A stretch of 64,000 nucleotides of DNA from Curtobacterium sp. MR_MD2014 (GCF_000772085.1 NZ_CP009755.1:1-64000); one strand, 5' to 3'. Positions 1 to 11,928 are shown, counted from the first letter of the stretch. A program made the numbers and translations. Notes: a model not told the origin generated them from the letters alone.

Positions 1-1467
1 ATGACGATGCCGGCCGACCCCGTCGAGGACCTCTGGTCCTCCGTCCTGGGCCTCCTCTCCGAGGACGACCGCATCACCCCGCAGCTGCACGGCTTCCTCA
101 ACCTGGTCGAACCGAAGGGCGTGCTCGCCGGCACCCTCTACCTCGAGGTCCCCAACGACCTGACACGGGGCATGCTCGAGCAGCGGATCCGCGTCCCGAT
201 CACCGAGGCCGTGTCGCGGGTCGGTGACGACTCGGTCGCGAACTTCGCCATCACGGTGAACCCGGACATGGCGTCGGAACCGCGGGTCGAGGCGGTCGTC
301 CCGAGCCACGTCCCCGAGTACGCGGAGCCGGTGCAGGCGCCGGTGGAGCAGAGCGCGGCACCCCGCCAGTACATCGAGGCACCGTTCGTCCCGAGCCAGA
401 TCGACTCCCCGGGCACCGGTGGTCGCCCCGAGTCACGACTCAACCCGAAGTACAACTTCGACAACTTCGTCATCGGCTCGTCGAACCGCTTCGCCCACGC
501 CGCCGCGGTCGCGGTCGCCGAAGCTCCGGCCAAGGCGTACAACCCGCTCTTCATCTACGGCGACTCCGGTCTCGGCAAGACGCACCTCCTCCACGCGATC
601 GGCCACTACGCCGAGAGCCTCTACCCGGGCATCCGTGTCCGGTACGTGTCGAGCGAGGAGTTCACCAACGACTTCATCAACTCGATCGCGAACAACCGGT
701 CGAACCAGTTCCAGCAGCGCTACCGCGACATCGACATCCTGCTGATCGACGACATCCAGTTCCTGCAGGGGAAGGACTCCACGCAGGAGGCCTTCTTCCA
801 CACGTTCAACACGCTGCACGACCACAACAAGCAGGTCGTGATCACGTCGGACGTCGCGCCGAAGCACCTGACCGGCTTCGAGGACCGGATGCGCTCGCGG
901 TTCGAGTGGGGCCTCATCACGGACGTGCAGGCGCCGGACCTCGAGACGCGCATCGCGATCCTGCGCAAGAAGGCGCAGTCCGACCACCTGCAGGTCCCCG
1001 ACGACATCCTCGAGTTCATGGCGTCGAAGGTCTCGAGCAACATCCGTGAGCTCGAGGGGACGCTCATCCGCGTCACGGCGTTCGCGAGCCTGAACCGGAC
1101 GGCCGTCGACATGGCCCTGGTGCAGACGGTCCTCAAGGACCTGATCACCCTCGACGACGACAACGTGATCGCGCCGACGGACATCATCAACCACACCGCG
1201 GAGTACTTCAAGCTCTCGGTCGACGACCTGTACGGCTCGTCCCGGTCGCAGGCGATCGCGACCGCGCGGCAGATCGCCATGTACCTGTGCCGTGAGATGA
1301 CGAGCCTGTCGCTGCCGAAGATCGGGCAGCTGTTCGGCAACCGCGACCACACCACGGTCATGTACGCGAACAAGAAGATCACCGAGCTGATGAAGGAACG
1401 ACGGTCGATCTACAACCAGGTCACCGAGCTGACGAGCCGCATCAAGCAGGACCGCCGCTACCGCTGA
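1..1467 (+). CDS. dnaA: Chromosomal replication initiator protein DnaA
   Basis: DnaA binds 9-bp boxes at oriC, oligomerises with ATP and opens the duplex for the replisome. The 488-residue product has an N-terminal helicase/partner domain (about 1-80), a variable linker (about 85-145), an AAA+ core with Walker A GDSGLGKT at 187-194, Walker B ILLIDD at 246-251 and a box VII RSRFEWGL near 298-305, and the C-terminal DNA-binding signature GNRDHTTVMYA at 447-457. Length is normal for actinobacteria. ATG codons occur at positions 1 and 7; the upstream RBS lies outside the window, so the start is not verified. The gene is followed by the origin region and dnaN, the usual arrangement. Confidence 0.98.
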   Translation: MTMPADPVEDLWSSVLGLLSEDDRITPQLHGFLNLVEPKGVLAGTLYLEVPNDLTRGMLEQRIRVPITEAVSRVGDDSVANFAITVNPDMASEPRVEAVVPSHVPEYAEPVQAPVEQSAAPRQYIEAPFVPSQIDSPGTGGRPESRLNPKYNFDNFVIGSSNRFAHAAAVAVAEAPAKAYNPLFIYGDSGLGKTHLLHAIGHYAESLYPGIRVRYVSSEEFTNDFINSIANNRSNQFQQRYRDIDILLIDDIQFLQGKDSTQEAFFHTFNTLHDHNKQVVITSDVAPKHLTGFEDRMRSRFEWGLITDVQAPDLETRIAILRKKAQSDHLQVPDDILEFMASKVSSNIRELEGTLIRVTAFASLNRTAVDMALVQTVLKDLITLDDDNVIAPTDIINHTAEYFKLSVDDLYGSSRSQAIATARQIAMYLCREMTSLSLPKIGQLFGNRDHTTVMYANKKITELMKERRSIYNQVTELTSRIKQDRRYR

Positions 1468-1516
1468 CGCGGACGCGAGCAGGACGCGGACGCGAGCAGG
1501 ACGCGGACGCGACCAG
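1466..1516. repeat. Three tandem 17-bp repeats directly after dnaA
   Basis: Three head-to-tail copies of GACGCGGACGCGAGCAG lie at 1466-1482, 1483-1499 and 1500-1516. The third copy differs by one base. The array starts on the last bases of the dnaA stop codon and does not resemble DnaA boxes. Its role is unknown. Confidence 0.9.
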
Positions 1517-1518
1517 CT

Positions 1519-1566
1519 GACGGACGGGAGGCACGGTGCGACACGGCACCGTGCCTCCCGTCCGTC
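1519..1566. repeat. Palindromic repeat, copy 1 (likely terminator of dnaA)
   Basis: A perfect 21-bp inverted repeat (arms 1519-1539 and 1546-1566, 6-base loop) begins with the family core GACGGACGGGAGGC. Four further full copies occur at 38485, 44109, 52972 and 56444. It lies 52 bases after the dnaA stop and has no T-run, so a GC-hairpin terminator is the simplest reading. Confidence 0.8.
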
Positions 1567-1704
1567 GTCTCCCCTCGACCCGACATCCGTCGCACCGGTG
1601 TCCGACCGGGAGGCCCGCCCCACGGCCCCGGATCGGCCCGCCTCGGCGCGCATCCACCATCTGAGACGGTTCCATGCGCCGAGTTTCCCCCAGTGTGGAA
1701 AGCC

Positions 1705-1713
1705 TGTGGATAA
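1705..1713 (-). promoter_or_regulatory. DnaA box (TTATCCACA)
   Basis: Exact consensus on the minus strand within the dnaA-dnaN spacer, flanked by further TGTGGA half-matches at 1694 and 1715. Confidence 0.85.
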
Positions 1714-1873
1714 CTGTGGAGGACACGCGGTCCGGTTGTTCACAGTTCTGTACCCACCTGTGGAGACTGGGGATGGAAGCGGATAGATGAGATCTGTTCA
1801 TCCAGACGCTGCCAACACGGTACTCACAACTCACACGTGTGTAGTTCCCTGTGGAGAAGCGGGATGCACAGAG

Positions 1874-1882
1874 TTATCCACA
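1874..1882 (+). promoter_or_regulatory. DnaA box (TTATCCACA)
   Basis: Exact consensus on the plus strand, opposite in orientation to the 1705 box and adjacent to the A+T-richer segment 1891-1925. Confidence 0.85.
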
Positions 1883-2037
1883 CTGTGCACAGGCGTTAAC
1901 ACCATTGATCCTGGTTAACGATGAAGTTCCGCGGGCCAACCTTGTGGACGGCGGGATGACAAGAAATCCGTGCCCTGCTCCGCTGTGCCACAATGGGGCG
2001 GCCGGACAGTCCGCACCGATCGACAGGGGTCCCAGCT

Positions 2038-3183
2038 GTGAAGTTCGAGGTCAACCGGGACGTCTTCTCCGAAGCCGTCTCCTTCGCGGTGAAGCTCCTC
2101 CCACAGCGCACGACCCTCCCGATCCTGTCCGGAGTCCTCATCCACGCCGAGGGCGATCGGCTCACGCTGTCGTCGTTCGACTACGAGGTCTCGGCGCAGA
2201 CCTCGATCACGGCGCAGATCGACGAACCGGGCACCGTGCTCGTCTCCGGCCGTCTGCTCAACGACATCTCGAGCCGACTGCCGAACGCCCCGGTGACCTT
2301 CACCACCGAGGACACGAAGATCTCCGTCACCTGCGGATCGGCGCACTTCACGCTGCTGTCCATGCCGGTCGAGGAGTACCCGACGCTGCCGGAGATCGGT
2401 GAGCAGACCGGGGTCGTCCCCGGCGACGCCTTCTCCGAGGCCGTGTCCCAGGTGGCCGTCGCGGCGAGCCGCGACGACGTCACCCCGGTCATCACGGGTG
2501 TGCAGCTCGAGGTCGGCGACAACGACCTGTCGCTCATCGCGACCGACCGCTACCGCGTCGCGGTCCGCACGATCGCGTGGGACTCCGGTCGTGTCGGATC
2601 CGACCCGCTGCACGCGCTCGTCCCCGCTCGCACCCTGCAGGAGGTCGGCCGCACGTTCGGGTCGGCGTCCACGGTGTCGGTCTCGATCAGCGGGTCGTCG
2701 GACCGCGAGCTCATCGCGTTCCACGCCGACGACAAGACCGTGACCTCGCTGCTCATCAAGGGCAACTACCCGCCGGTCCGCCGGCTCTTCCCCGAGACGG
2801 TGAACGACCACGCGGTGATCAACACCGCTGAACTCGTCGAGGCCGTCCGACGGGTCTCCCTCGTCCTGGAGCGCGAAGCGGCGCTCCGGTTCTCCTTCTC
2901 GGTCGACGGGCTCACGCTCGAGGCGATCGGATCCGAACAAGCGCAGGCGTCAGAGTCGATCAGTGCGTTGCTGACCGGGGAGGAAACGGTGGTCTCGCTG
3001 AAGCCCGCCTTCCTCCTGGACGGGTTGAACGCGGTGCACTCCGAGTTCGTCCGCATCTCCTTCACCAAGACGGAGAACCCCAACAAGCCGGGTCCGGTGC
3101 TCATCACCGGGCAGACCTCGCAAGAGGCCGCGGCGACGGACGGATACCGGTACCTGCTGCAGCCCAATCTCCTGCTGCGATAG
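2038..3183 (+). CDS. dnaN: DNA polymerase III beta subunit (sliding clamp)
   Basis: The clamp encircles DNA as a dimer and tethers polymerase III and other factors. The 381-residue protein shows three clamp domains, with TTLPILSGVLI and the FDYEVSA block near the N terminus and a C terminus ending in the usual leucine-rich tail. I chose the GTG at 2038 because family homology begins at VKFEVNRDVF and an AGGGG motif lies about 9 bases upstream. The in-frame ATG at 1993 would add 15 residues unlike any clamp. It follows oriC and precedes gnd and recF. Confidence 0.96.
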   Translation: MKFEVNRDVFSEAVSFAVKLLPQRTTLPILSGVLIHAEGDRLTLSSFDYEVSAQTSITAQIDEPGTVLVSGRLLNDISSRLPNAPVTFTTEDTKISVTCGSAHFTLLSMPVEEYPTLPEIGEQTGVVPGDAFSEAVSQVAVAASRDDVTPVITGVQLEVGDNDLSLIATDRYRVAVRTIAWDSGRVGSDPLHALVPARTLQEVGRTFGSASTVSVSISGSSDRELIAFHADDKTVTSLLIKGNYPPVRRLFPETVNDHAVINTAELVEAVRRVSLVLEREAALRFSFSVDGLTLEAIGSEQAQASESISALLTGEETVVSLKPAFLLDGLNAVHSEFVRISFTKTENPNKPGPVLITGQTSQEAAATDGYRYLLQPNLLLR

Positions 3184-3252
3184 CGCAACAGCCGTACCAC
3201 TGCGCTGACGCGCCTCTGGCCACCAGCGCGACGACGAACAGAAGAGGAAATC

Positions 3253-4140
3253 ATGCACATCGGTCTTGTCGGCCTCGGTCGCATGGGCAACAACATGCGT
3301 GCCCGTCTCCGCAACGCAGGCATCGAGGTCACCGGGTACGACGCGAACCCCGCCGTCTCCGACGTCGCGGACCTCGGCGCCCTGGCAGCCGCACTGCCCG
3401 AGGGCAAGAAGCTCGTGTGGGTCATGGTCCCGCACGGCAAGATCACCGACGACGTGATCACGGACCTCGCCGGCGTCCTGGGCGAGGGCGACCTCGTCAT
3501 CGACGGTGGCAACTCGAAGTGGCTGGACGACACGATCCACGCCGAGCAGCTCGACGCCAAGGGCATCCGGTACATGGACGCCGGTGTCTCCGGCGGTGTC
3601 TGGGGCAAGGACAACGGCTACGGCCTGATGGTCGGTGGCGCCCCCGAGGACGTCGAGTTCGCCATGCCGGTCTTCGACGCGCTCCGCCCCGAGGGCCCCC
3701 GCGAGGAGGGCTTCTCGCACGCCGGCCCCGTCGGCGCCGGTCACTACGCCAAGATGGTCCACAACGGCATCGAGTACGCGATCATGCAGGCGTACGGCGA
3801 GGGCTACGAGCTCCTCGAGGCCAAGGACATCATCAAGGACGTCCCCGCGGTCTTCGCCGGGTGGCAGCGCGGCACCGTCGTGCGCTCCTGGCTGCTCGAC
3901 CTGATGGTCCTCGCGCTGAACGAGGACCCGAAGCTCGACGCCATCGAGGGCTACGTCGACGACTCCGGCGAGGGCCGTTGGACGGTGGAGGAGGCCATCG
4001 AGCACGCCGTGCCGATGCCGACCATCTCCGCGTCGATCTTCGCGCGCTTCGTCTCGCGTCAGGGCAGTGCGTCCCCGACGATGAAGGCCGTCGCGGCCCT
4101 GCGCAACCAGTTCGGCGGTCACGCCGTGAAGAAGGCGTAG
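3253..4140 (+). CDS. gnd: 6-phosphogluconate dehydrogenase, short NAD-type form
   Basis: The enzyme oxidatively decarboxylates 6-phosphogluconate to ribulose-5-phosphate in the cytosolic pentose phosphate pathway. The N-terminal Rossmann motif GLVGLGRMG opens the protein. DGGNSKW (about 81-87) and the catalytic-region GAGHYAKMVHNGIEYA (about 161-176) are clear. At 295 residues it is the short prokaryotic form rather than the ~470-residue enzyme. An AGAGGAAA-like ribosome site precedes the ATG. A gnd gene between dnaN and recF is also found in Streptomyces and other actinobacteria, so its presence here is conserved synteny. Confidence 0.93.
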   Translation: MHIGLVGLGRMGNNMRARLRNAGIEVTGYDANPAVSDVADLGALAAALPEGKKLVWVMVPHGKITDDVITDLAGVLGEGDLVIDGGNSKWLDDTIHAEQLDAKGIRYMDAGVSGGVWGKDNGYGLMVGGAPEDVEFAMPVFDALRPEGPREEGFSHAGPVGAGHYAKMVHNGIEYAIMQAYGEGYELLEAKDIIKDVPAVFAGWQRGTVVRSWLLDLMVLALNEDPKLDAIEGYVDDSGEGRWTVEEAIEHAVPMPTISASIFARFVSRQGSASPTMKAVAALRNQFGGHAVKKA

Positions 4141-4173
4141 TTCAGGTCACCACCTGAGCTCGTCCCGGCCCGC

Positions 4174-5352
4174 GTGCACGTCGACCACCTGCAACTCACC
4201 GACTTCCGGAACTACCGGGAGGCGGACGTCGACCTCGCACGCGGGCCGAACCTGTTCGTCGGGCGGAACGGACAGGGCAAGACCAACCTGGTCGAGGCGA
4301 TCGGCTACCTCTCGACCCTCGGGTCGCACCGGGTGCCGACCGATGCCGCCCTCGTCCGTCAGGGCTGCGACGCTGCGATCGTGCGCGCTCGACTGGCGCA
4401 CGAGGACCGCAGCATCCTGGCCGAGGTGCAGATCAACCGCACGGGGTCGAACCGAGCCCAGGTCAACCGGGCCGCGATCAAGCCCCGCGAACTGCCGCGG
4501 TACTGCACCAGCGTGCTCTTCGCCCCCGAGGACCTGGCCCTCGTCCGCGGTGAGCCCTCGGGCCGTCGGCGCATGCTGGACGAGCTGCTCGGTCAGATCG
4601 CACCCCGGATGCAGGGCGTGCTCGCCGACTACGACCGGACGCTCAAGCAGCGGAACACCCTGCTGAAGTCGGCACGGGCGACCGGTGCGCGGTCGGGGTC
4701 CCTCGCGACGCTGGACGTCTGGGACGACCGGCTCGTCGCGTTCGGTTCCGAGATCATCGCGGCCCGCGACCACCTCACCCGTCGCCTCGCGCCGTTCGTG
4801 ACCGAGGCCTACGCCACCGTCGCCGGCGAACGGCACGAGGCGACCATCTCGGGTGTGCTCAGCGTGCGCGGCGGTGACCCCGAGGACGCTGCCGCGACCG
4901 ACCCGGTGCTCGGGACGCCGGACGAACCGGTGTCCGTCGCCGCTGCGGCCGAGGCCTTCCGTGGTGCGCTCGAGCGTCGGCGTCGGGACGAACTCGACCG
5001 CGGACTGACCCTCGTCGGACCGCACCGCGACGACGTGCTCTTCCAGCTGAACGGGTTACCTGCGCGCGGGTACGCCAGCCACGGCGAGTCGTGGTCGTTC
5101 GCCCTCGCGATCAAGCTCGCCGGCGCCGCGGTGCTCCGGGCGGAGTCGACGCTCGGCGACCCGATCATCATCCTCGACGACGTGTTCGCCGAGCTCGACG
5201 AGTCACGGCGTGAACGGTTGGCGGGGGCGGTCGCCGACTACGAGCAGGTGCTCATCACCGCCGCGGTGTTCGGGGACGTGCCCGACCAGCTCGCCGCCCA
5301 CACCGTCCGGATCGAGGCGGGCACGATCGTGACGGACGAGGCTCGCGCCTGA
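4174..5352 (+). CDS. recF: DNA replication and repair protein RecF
   Basis: RecF is an SMC-like ATPase that helps RecO/RecR load RecA at gaps. The 392-residue product has Walker A GRNGQGKTN at about residues 31-39. The ABC-type signature and Walker B-like IIILDDVFAELD lie near the C terminus (about 331-342). The start is a GTG giving the family opening MHVDHLQLTDFRNY. The stop codon overlaps the next gene by one base (TGATG), so the two are translationally coupled. Confidence 0.96.
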   Translation: MHVDHLQLTDFRNYREADVDLARGPNLFVGRNGQGKTNLVEAIGYLSTLGSHRVPTDAALVRQGCDAAIVRARLAHEDRSILAEVQINRTGSNRAQVNRAAIKPRELPRYCTSVLFAPEDLALVRGEPSGRRRMLDELLGQIAPRMQGVLADYDRTLKQRNTLLKSARATGARSGSLATLDVWDDRLVAFGSEIIAARDHLTRRLAPFVTEAYATVAGERHEATISGVLSVRGGDPEDAAATDPVLGTPDEPVSVAAAAEAFRGALERRRRDELDRGLTLVGPHRDDVLFQLNGLPARGYASHGESWSFALAIKLAGAAVLRAESTLGDPIIILDDVFAELDESRRERLAGAVADYEQVLITAAVFGDVPDQLAAHTVRIEAGTIVTDEARA

Positions 5353-5852
5353 TGCCCAAGCCGTGGAAGCCCTCCGAGCCCTCGCGGGTGTACCGGCACC
5401 TGCGCGCCGTGTTCGGCGACCCGTCCCTCCGCACCGTCGACGCCCGACGTCGCCGGTCCCGCGAGCTCGACGCCGACACGGTCCCGTACGGCAAGGGTCG
5501 CGAACCCCGGGGGCTCGGCGACGTGGTCGGCGCGCTGGCCCAGGAACTCGGGTGGTCGGAGCCGTTGGCGCGCTCGGAGCTCTTCGTCGACTGGCCCGCC
5601 GTGGTGGGCGACGAACTCGCGAAGCACTCGCGCCCGATGACGATCGACGACGGCACGCTCGTCATCCGCTGCGACTCGACGGCATGGGCGACGCAGCTCC
5701 GTCTGATGCGCGCGACCGTGACGACGACGATCGCCGAGCGGCACCCGGGAGCGGGCGTGCAGTCGATCCGGGTTTCCGGCCCGGACGTCCCCACCTGGAA
5801 ACGCGGTCCCAGGACCGTCCAGGGGCGTGGTCCTCGCGACACCTACGGTTGA
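5352..5852 (+). CDS. dciA: DUF721 protein, DciA-type helicase loader/regulator
   Basis: This 166-residue DUF721 protein sits between recF and gyrB, as does mycobacterial Rv0004, which has been linked to the replicative helicase (DciA). The conserved part spans about residues 55-145, including LGWSEPLARSELFVDWPAVVG and a later VRCDS/WATQLRLM-type block. The N terminus is basic and charged. The ATG overlaps the recF stop by one base. The DciA role is by family and position; nothing in the sequence proves helicase interaction. Confidence 0.88.
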   Translation: MPKPWKPSEPSRVYRHLRAVFGDPSLRTVDARRRRSRELDADTVPYGKGREPRGLGDVVGALAQELGWSEPLARSELFVDWPAVVGDELAKHSRPMTIDDGTLVIRCDSTAWATQLRLMRATVTTTIAERHPGAGVQSIRVSGPDVPTWKRGPRTVQGRGPRDTYG

Positions 5853-5902
5853 CGCGACGAAATCGTCCTCGGGGATGAAGAACACCCGTCCAGCGGGCGG
5901 AT

Positions 5903-7995
<2,093 letters not shown>

Positions 7996-8047
7996 TACCG
8001 GCCTGGAGGCGCGGTGCCAGCCGCGTCGACCAGTCCCGACCCCCTGT

Positions 8048-8066
8048 GGTCGCGCCCGGCGCGACC
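8048..8066. other. GC-rich hairpin between gyrB and gyrA
   Basis: A perfect 9-bp stem (GGTCGCGCC and GGCGCGACC around one base) sits in the 131-base gyrB-gyrA spacer. Degenerate matches to the window's palindromic repeat core (GGAGGCGCGGTGCC near 8004, GTGCCTCCCGG near 8078) flank it. It may be a decayed copy or an attenuating hairpin. Confidence 0.4.
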
Positions 8067-8126
8067 GACGGAACCAGTGCCTCCCGGCCGACGACCGGAG
8101 GGCCACCAGAAAGGTGACCAAGCCAC

Positions 8127-10790
8127 ATGGCTGACGACAACGAGAACGGCGCCGACGAGCAGCCCGAGATCGTGCACGGCGAGGTAGGCGACATCGTGGT
8201 CTCCGGCGACCGCATCTCGCAGGTCGACCTGCAGCTCGAGATGCAGCGGTCGTACCTCGACTACGCGATGTCCGTCATCGTCGGACGTGCGCTGCCGGAG
8301 GTCCGTGACGGCCTGAAGCCGGTCCACCGCCGCGTCATCTACGCGATGTTCGACGGCGGCTACCGGCCGGACCGGGCGTTCTCGAAGTGCTCCCGCGTCG
8401 TCGGTGACGTCATGGGCCAGTTCCACCCGCACGGCGACAGCGCGATCTACGACGCGCTCGTCCGCCTCGTGCAGCCGTGGTCGCTCCGGTACCCGCTCGC
8501 GCTCGGCCAGGGCAACTTCGGGTCCCCGGGCAACGACGGCGCCGCGGCCCCGCGGTACACCGAGACCAAGATGGCACCGCTCGCCATGGAGATGGTCCGG
8601 GACATCGACGAGGACACCGTCGACTTCCAGGACAACTACGACGGCCGCACGCAGGAGCCGTCGATCCTGCCGGCGCGCTTCCCGAACCTGCTCGTCAACG
8701 GGTCGGTCGGCATCGCGGTCGGCATGGCCACGAACATCCCCCCGCACAACCTGCGCGAGGTCGCCGAGGGCGCCCAGTGGGCGCTCGCGCACCCGGACGC
8801 GACGCGCGAGGAGCTCCTCGGCGCGCTCATGCAGCGGATCAAGGGCCCGGACTTCCCGACCGGCGCGCAGATCCTCGGCACGAAGGGCATCCAGGACGCC
8901 TACCGCACCGGTCGTGGCTCGATCACGATGCGCGCGGTCGTCAACGTCGAGGAGATCCAGGGCCGCACGTGCCTGGTCGTCACCGAGCTGCCGTACCAGG
9001 TGAACCCGGACAACCTGGCGATCCGCATCGCCGAGGGCGTGAAGGACGGCAAGCTCGCCGGCATCGCGGACATCCGCGACGAGACCTCCGGCCGCACCGG
9101 TCAGCGCCTGGTCATCGTGCTGAAGCGCGACGCGGTGGCGAAGGTCGTGCTCAACAACCTGTACAAGCACACGCAGCTGCAGGAGAACTTCGGCGCGAAC
9201 ATGCTCGCCATCGTCGACGGGGTGCCGCGCACGCTGTCGCTCGACGGCTTCATCTCGGCGTGGGTCGACCACCAGATCGACGTCATCGTCCGCCGTACCC
9301 AGTACCGGCTCCGCGAGGCCGAGAAGCGCGCGCACATCCTGCGCGGCTACCTCGCGGCGCTCGACGCCCTCGACGAGGTCATCGCGCTCATCCGTCGGTC
9401 GCCCGACGTCGAGGAGGCGCGGACCGGCCTGATGGACCTGCTGTCCGTCGACGAGATCCAGGCACGCGCGATCCTCGAGCTGCAGCTCCGCCGCCTGGCC
9501 GCCCTCGAGCGCCAGAAGATCCACGACGAGGCCGAGGAACTCGAGCGCAAGATCGCCGACTTCCAGGACATCCTGGCGTCGGAGACCCGGCAGCGCACGA
9601 TCATCGGCGACGAGCTCGCCGAGATCGTCGACCGCTTCGGGGACGACCGTCGCAGCGAGATCATGCTCGGCTACGACGGTGACATGTCCATCGAGGACCT
9701 CATCCCGGAAGAGGAGATGGTCGTCACCATCACCCGCGGCGGGTACGTCAAGCGCACGCGGAGCGACAACTACCGGTCGCAGCACCGCGGCGGTCGCGGC
9801 GTCAAGGGTGCGCAGCTCCGCGCGGACGACATCGTCGAGCACTTCTTCGTCACGACGACCCACCACTGGCTGCTCTTCCTCACCGACCAGGGTCGCGTGT
9901 ACCGCGCCAAGGCGTACGAGCTGCAGGAGGCGAGCCGTGACGCCAAGGGGCAGCACGTCGCCAACCTGCTCGCCATGCAGCCCGACGAGCAGATCCAGCA
10001 GGTGCTCGACATCCGCGACTACGAGGCGGCGCAGTACCTCGTGCTCGCGACCGAGCAGGGTCTGGTCAAGAAGACCGCGCTGACCGAGTACGACACCAAC
10101 CGCACCGGCGGCATCATCGCGATCAACCTCCGCGAGGGCGACAAGCTCCGCCAGGCGCTGCTCGTCGACGAGACCGACGACCTGCTGCTCGTGTCGAAGC
10201 ACGGCATGTCGCTCCGCTTCACGGCGACCAACGACACCCTCCGTCCGATGGGCCGGTCGACCTCCGGCGTGAAGGGCATGTCCTTCCGCGGCGACGACGC
10301 ACTGCTCGCCGCACGTGTGGTGTCGGACGACGGCTACGTGTGGGTGATGACCGAGGGCGGCTACGCCAAGCGCACCTCGGTCGACCAGTACCGGGTGCAG
10401 GGCCGCGGTGGTCTCGGCATCAAGGTGGCCAAGCTGGCCGCCGATCGGGGCGACCTCGTGGGGGCGCTCATCGTCGGCGAGGACGACGAGGTGCTCGTCG
10501 TGCTGCAATCGGGCAAGGTGGTAAGGTCTGCCGTGTCCGAGGTGCCCGCCAAGGGTCGCGACACGATGGGTGTGGTCTTCGCGAGGTTCGCGGAGAACGA
10601 CCGGATCATCGCGGTGGCCCGGAACAGCGAGCGGAACCTGGATGACCAGGACGACGCCGACCCCGAGATCGAGCCTGCGGGCCCGGTGGAGACGGTGAGC
10701 CCTGACGAAGCGGCCCCCGAACCCGCCGACCCCGCCGACACCGAGCCTGTCGAGGACGAGGCCGGAGAGGACCAGTCGAACAATGAGTAG
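8127..10790 (+). CDS. gyrA: DNA gyrase subunit A
   Basis: GyrA carries the DNA breakage-reunion activity. The quinolone-determining region [10 protein letters not shown] is at 100-109. The positions equivalent to E. coli 83 and 87 are Ser105 and Asp109, the usual susceptible residues. The catalytic tyrosine is Tyr144 in APRYTE. The C-terminal beta-pinwheel contains GyrA-box-like repeats (for example [10 protein letters not shown]). An acidic, Pro/Glu-rich tail of about 45 residues ends the 887-residue protein. The gene overlaps the following DUF3566 gene by 8 bases. Confidence 0.97.
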   Translation: MADDNENGADEQPEIVHGEVGDIVVSGDRISQVDLQLEMQRSYLDYAMSVIVGRALPEVRDGLKPVHRRVIYAMFDGGYRPDRAFSKCSRVVGDVMGQFHPHGDSAIYDALVRLVQPWSLRYPLALGQGNFGSPGNDGAAAPRYTETKMAPLAMEMVRDIDEDTVDFQDNYDGRTQEPSILPARFPNLLVNGSVGIAVGMATNIPPHNLREVAEGAQWALAHPDATREELLGALMQRIKGPDFPTGAQILGTKGIQDAYRTGRGSITMRAVVNVEEIQGRTCLVVTELPYQVNPDNLAIRIAEGVKDGKLAGIADIRDETSGRTGQRLVIVLKRDAVAKVVLNNLYKHTQLQENFGANMLAIVDGVPRTLSLDGFISAWVDHQIDVIVRRTQYRLREAEKRAHILRGYLAALDALDEVIALIRRSPDVEEARTGLMDLLSVDEIQARAILELQLRRLAALERQKIHDEAEELERKIADFQDILASETRQRTIIGDELAEIVDRFGDDRRSEIMLGYDGDMSIEDLIPEEEMVVTITRGGYVKRTRSDNYRSQHRGGRGVKGAQLRADDIVEHFFVTTTHHWLLFLTDQGRVYRAKAYELQEASRDAKGQHVANLLAMQPDEQIQQVLDIRDYEAAQYLVLATEQGLVKKTALTEYDTNRTGGIIAINLREGDKLRQALLVDETDDLLLVSKHGMSLRFTATNDTLRPMGRSTSGVKGMSFRGDDALLAARVVSDDGYVWVMTEGGYAKRTSVDQYRVQGRGGLGIKVAKLAADRGDLVGALIVGEDDEVLVVLQSGKVVRSAVSEVPAKGRDTMGVVFARFAENDRIIAVARNSERNLDDQDDADPEIEPAGPVETVSPDEAAPEPADPADTEPVEDEAGEDQSNNE

Positions 10791-11190
10791 TGTCGCCGAG
10801 AAGCTCCAGAAGAAGGCGAAACGTCCCAGCGGTACCCGGCAGGTCCGCCTGCGTCTGGTGTACCTCGACTTCTGGTCGATGGTGAAGCTGAGCTTCCTCA
10901 TCGCGCTCGCCGGTTCGATCGTGATCATCGTCGCGACCGCGCTGGTCTGGGTCATCCTCAACCAGACCGGTGTGTTCACCCAGATCGACGCCCTGCTCAA
11001 GGACGTCACCGGGCAGAACAGCTACTCGATCATGGACCAGTTCTCGCTCGGGCAGGTCCTCGGGTTCTCGGTCGTGGTGGGCATCCTCAACGTGGTCGTC
11101 GGCACCGTGCTCGGCGCGATCGTGAGTGTCCTCTACAACCTCAGTGTGCGGATCACGGGCGGCCTGCTCGTGGGCTTCACGAACAACTGA
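10783..11190 (+). CDS. DUF3566 membrane protein downstream of gyrA
   Basis: This 135-residue protein has a basic N terminus (about 1-30) and two hydrophobic segments, about 37-60 and 90-118, matching the DUF3566 transmembrane family that follows gyrA in many actinobacteria. It starts inside the end of gyrA (8-base overlap), so it is co-translated with gyrase. The molecular role is not established. The conserved position links it to the origin-proximal cell-cycle cluster, but that is only context. Confidence 0.85.
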   Translation: MSSVAEKLQKKAKRPSGTRQVRLRLVYLDFWSMVKLSFLIALAGSIVIIVATALVWVILNQTGVFTQIDALLKDVTGQNSYSIMDQFSLGQVLGFSVVVGILNVVVGTVLGAIVSVLYNLSVRITGGLLVGFTNN

Positions 11191-11246
11191 CACACCCGGG
11201 CCGGACGGCAGTCGCCCCTCGATTTCGTTCTCCGAGATCGGTACGG

Positions 11247-11252
11247 TAGGCT
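11247..11252 (+). promoter_or_regulatory. Candidate -10 of the tRNA-Ile gene
   Basis: TAGGCT lies 14 bases before the tRNA 5' end, a suitable distance for a short leader. No convincing -35 is visible. Confidence 0.4.
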
Positions 11253-11266
11253 TTCTTCTGGTCTGA

Positions 11267-11340
11267 GGGGCTATAGCTCAGGCGGTTAGAGCGCTTCGCT
11301 GATAACGAAGAGGTCCAAGGTTCAAGTCCTTGTAGCCCCA
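11267..11340 (+). tRNA. tRNA-Ile (anticodon GAT)
   Basis: A cloverleaf is complete. The acceptor stem pairs GGGGCTA (11267-11273) with TAGCCCC (11333-11339). The anticodon stem CTTCG/CGAAG encloses the loop with GAT at 11301-11303, and the T arm contains GGTTCAAGT. The discriminator A is 11340 and the CCA end is encoded (11341-11343). The tRNA-Ile/tRNA-Ala pair after gyrA is conserved in actinobacteria. Confidence 0.97.
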
Positions 11341-11375
11341 CCACTTCCCACCGGGACCAGTACGCTGGTCCTCAC

Positions 11376-11448
11376 GGGGCCTTAGCTCAGTTGGTAGAGC
11401 GCCTGCTTTGCAAGCAGGATGTCGGGAGTTCGATTCTCCCAGGCTCCA
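11376..11448 (+). tRNA. tRNA-Ala (anticodon TGC)
   Basis: The acceptor stem pairs GGGGCCT (11376-11382) with AGGCTCC (11441-11447) and shows the G3-U70 wobble, the identity element of alanine tRNA. The anticodon stem CCTGC/GCAGG encloses TGC at 11409-11411. The CCA end is not encoded. It lies 32 bases after the tRNA-Ile CCA, so the two are probably co-transcribed. Confidence 0.97.
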
Positions 11449-11754
11449 CTCCCTCAGGGCGGATACTGCTCCGCTCGTTCCTCGCTCCGCCGGTTTCGGT
11501 CGTCGTGTTCGTCGGCGCCTCCGGCGCGCCGCTCCGCGATGGTCGCCTTCTTCCGGGCGTTGCCGCTGCGGGATGGTCGTCTCGGTCGTCTTCGGGCGAG
11601 GGGTGCTGCCGCTGCGGGCGTTCGGCCCGGCGCTGGCGCACGACATGCCGTCTGTGGTGCTTCGACGCGGCATGTCGTGGCACCTGGGCAAGCGACGGCG
11701 GCATGTTGCGCGACGGCGCATCAGCGGCTGACGGGATGAGGGCGTGCCTCCAGT

Positions 11755-11844
11755 CTGTGGCTGTGGCTGTGGCTGTGGCTGGGGCTGAGGCCGGGCCTGT
11801 GCCTGAGGCTGGGGCCGGTGCTGTGCCTGAGGCTGGGGCTGCCG
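11755..11844. repeat. Degenerate hexanucleotide array (CTGTGG/CTGNGG)
   Basis: Fifteen consecutive hexamers start with four perfect CTGTGG copies (11755-11778) and continue with variants such as CTGGGG, CTGAGG, CTGTGC and CCGGGC. Register is kept throughout, which points to slippage expansion. Confidence 0.85.
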
Positions 11845-11928
11845 AGCGGGCAGGACGTGCCGCGTGCGGGGCGTCGACAGGGTTCTTCTCGTCGAGTCTC
11901 AGCGGTGAGCGGGCCGTATGTCGCCCGT

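Larger units (their letters stand above)
1567..2037. other. oriC: Putative chromosomal origin oriC between dnaA and dnaN
   Basis: This non-coding stretch between dnaA and dnaN carries two perfect TTATCCACA boxes, on the minus strand at 1705-1713 and on the plus strand at 1874-1882. Weaker matches occur near 1694, 1736 (TTGTTCACA), 1850 and 1943. The stretch at about 1891-1925 is richer in A+T than its surroundings and holds two GTTAAC motifs, so it is the best candidate for the unwinding element. Location and box content match actinobacterial origins; origin activity itself is inferred. Confidence 0.85.

Noticed and set aside
8426..8456. Fluoroquinolone-resistance changes in gyrA
   Set aside because: The codons equivalent to E. 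coli 83 and 87 encode Ser and Asp, the usual susceptible residues.
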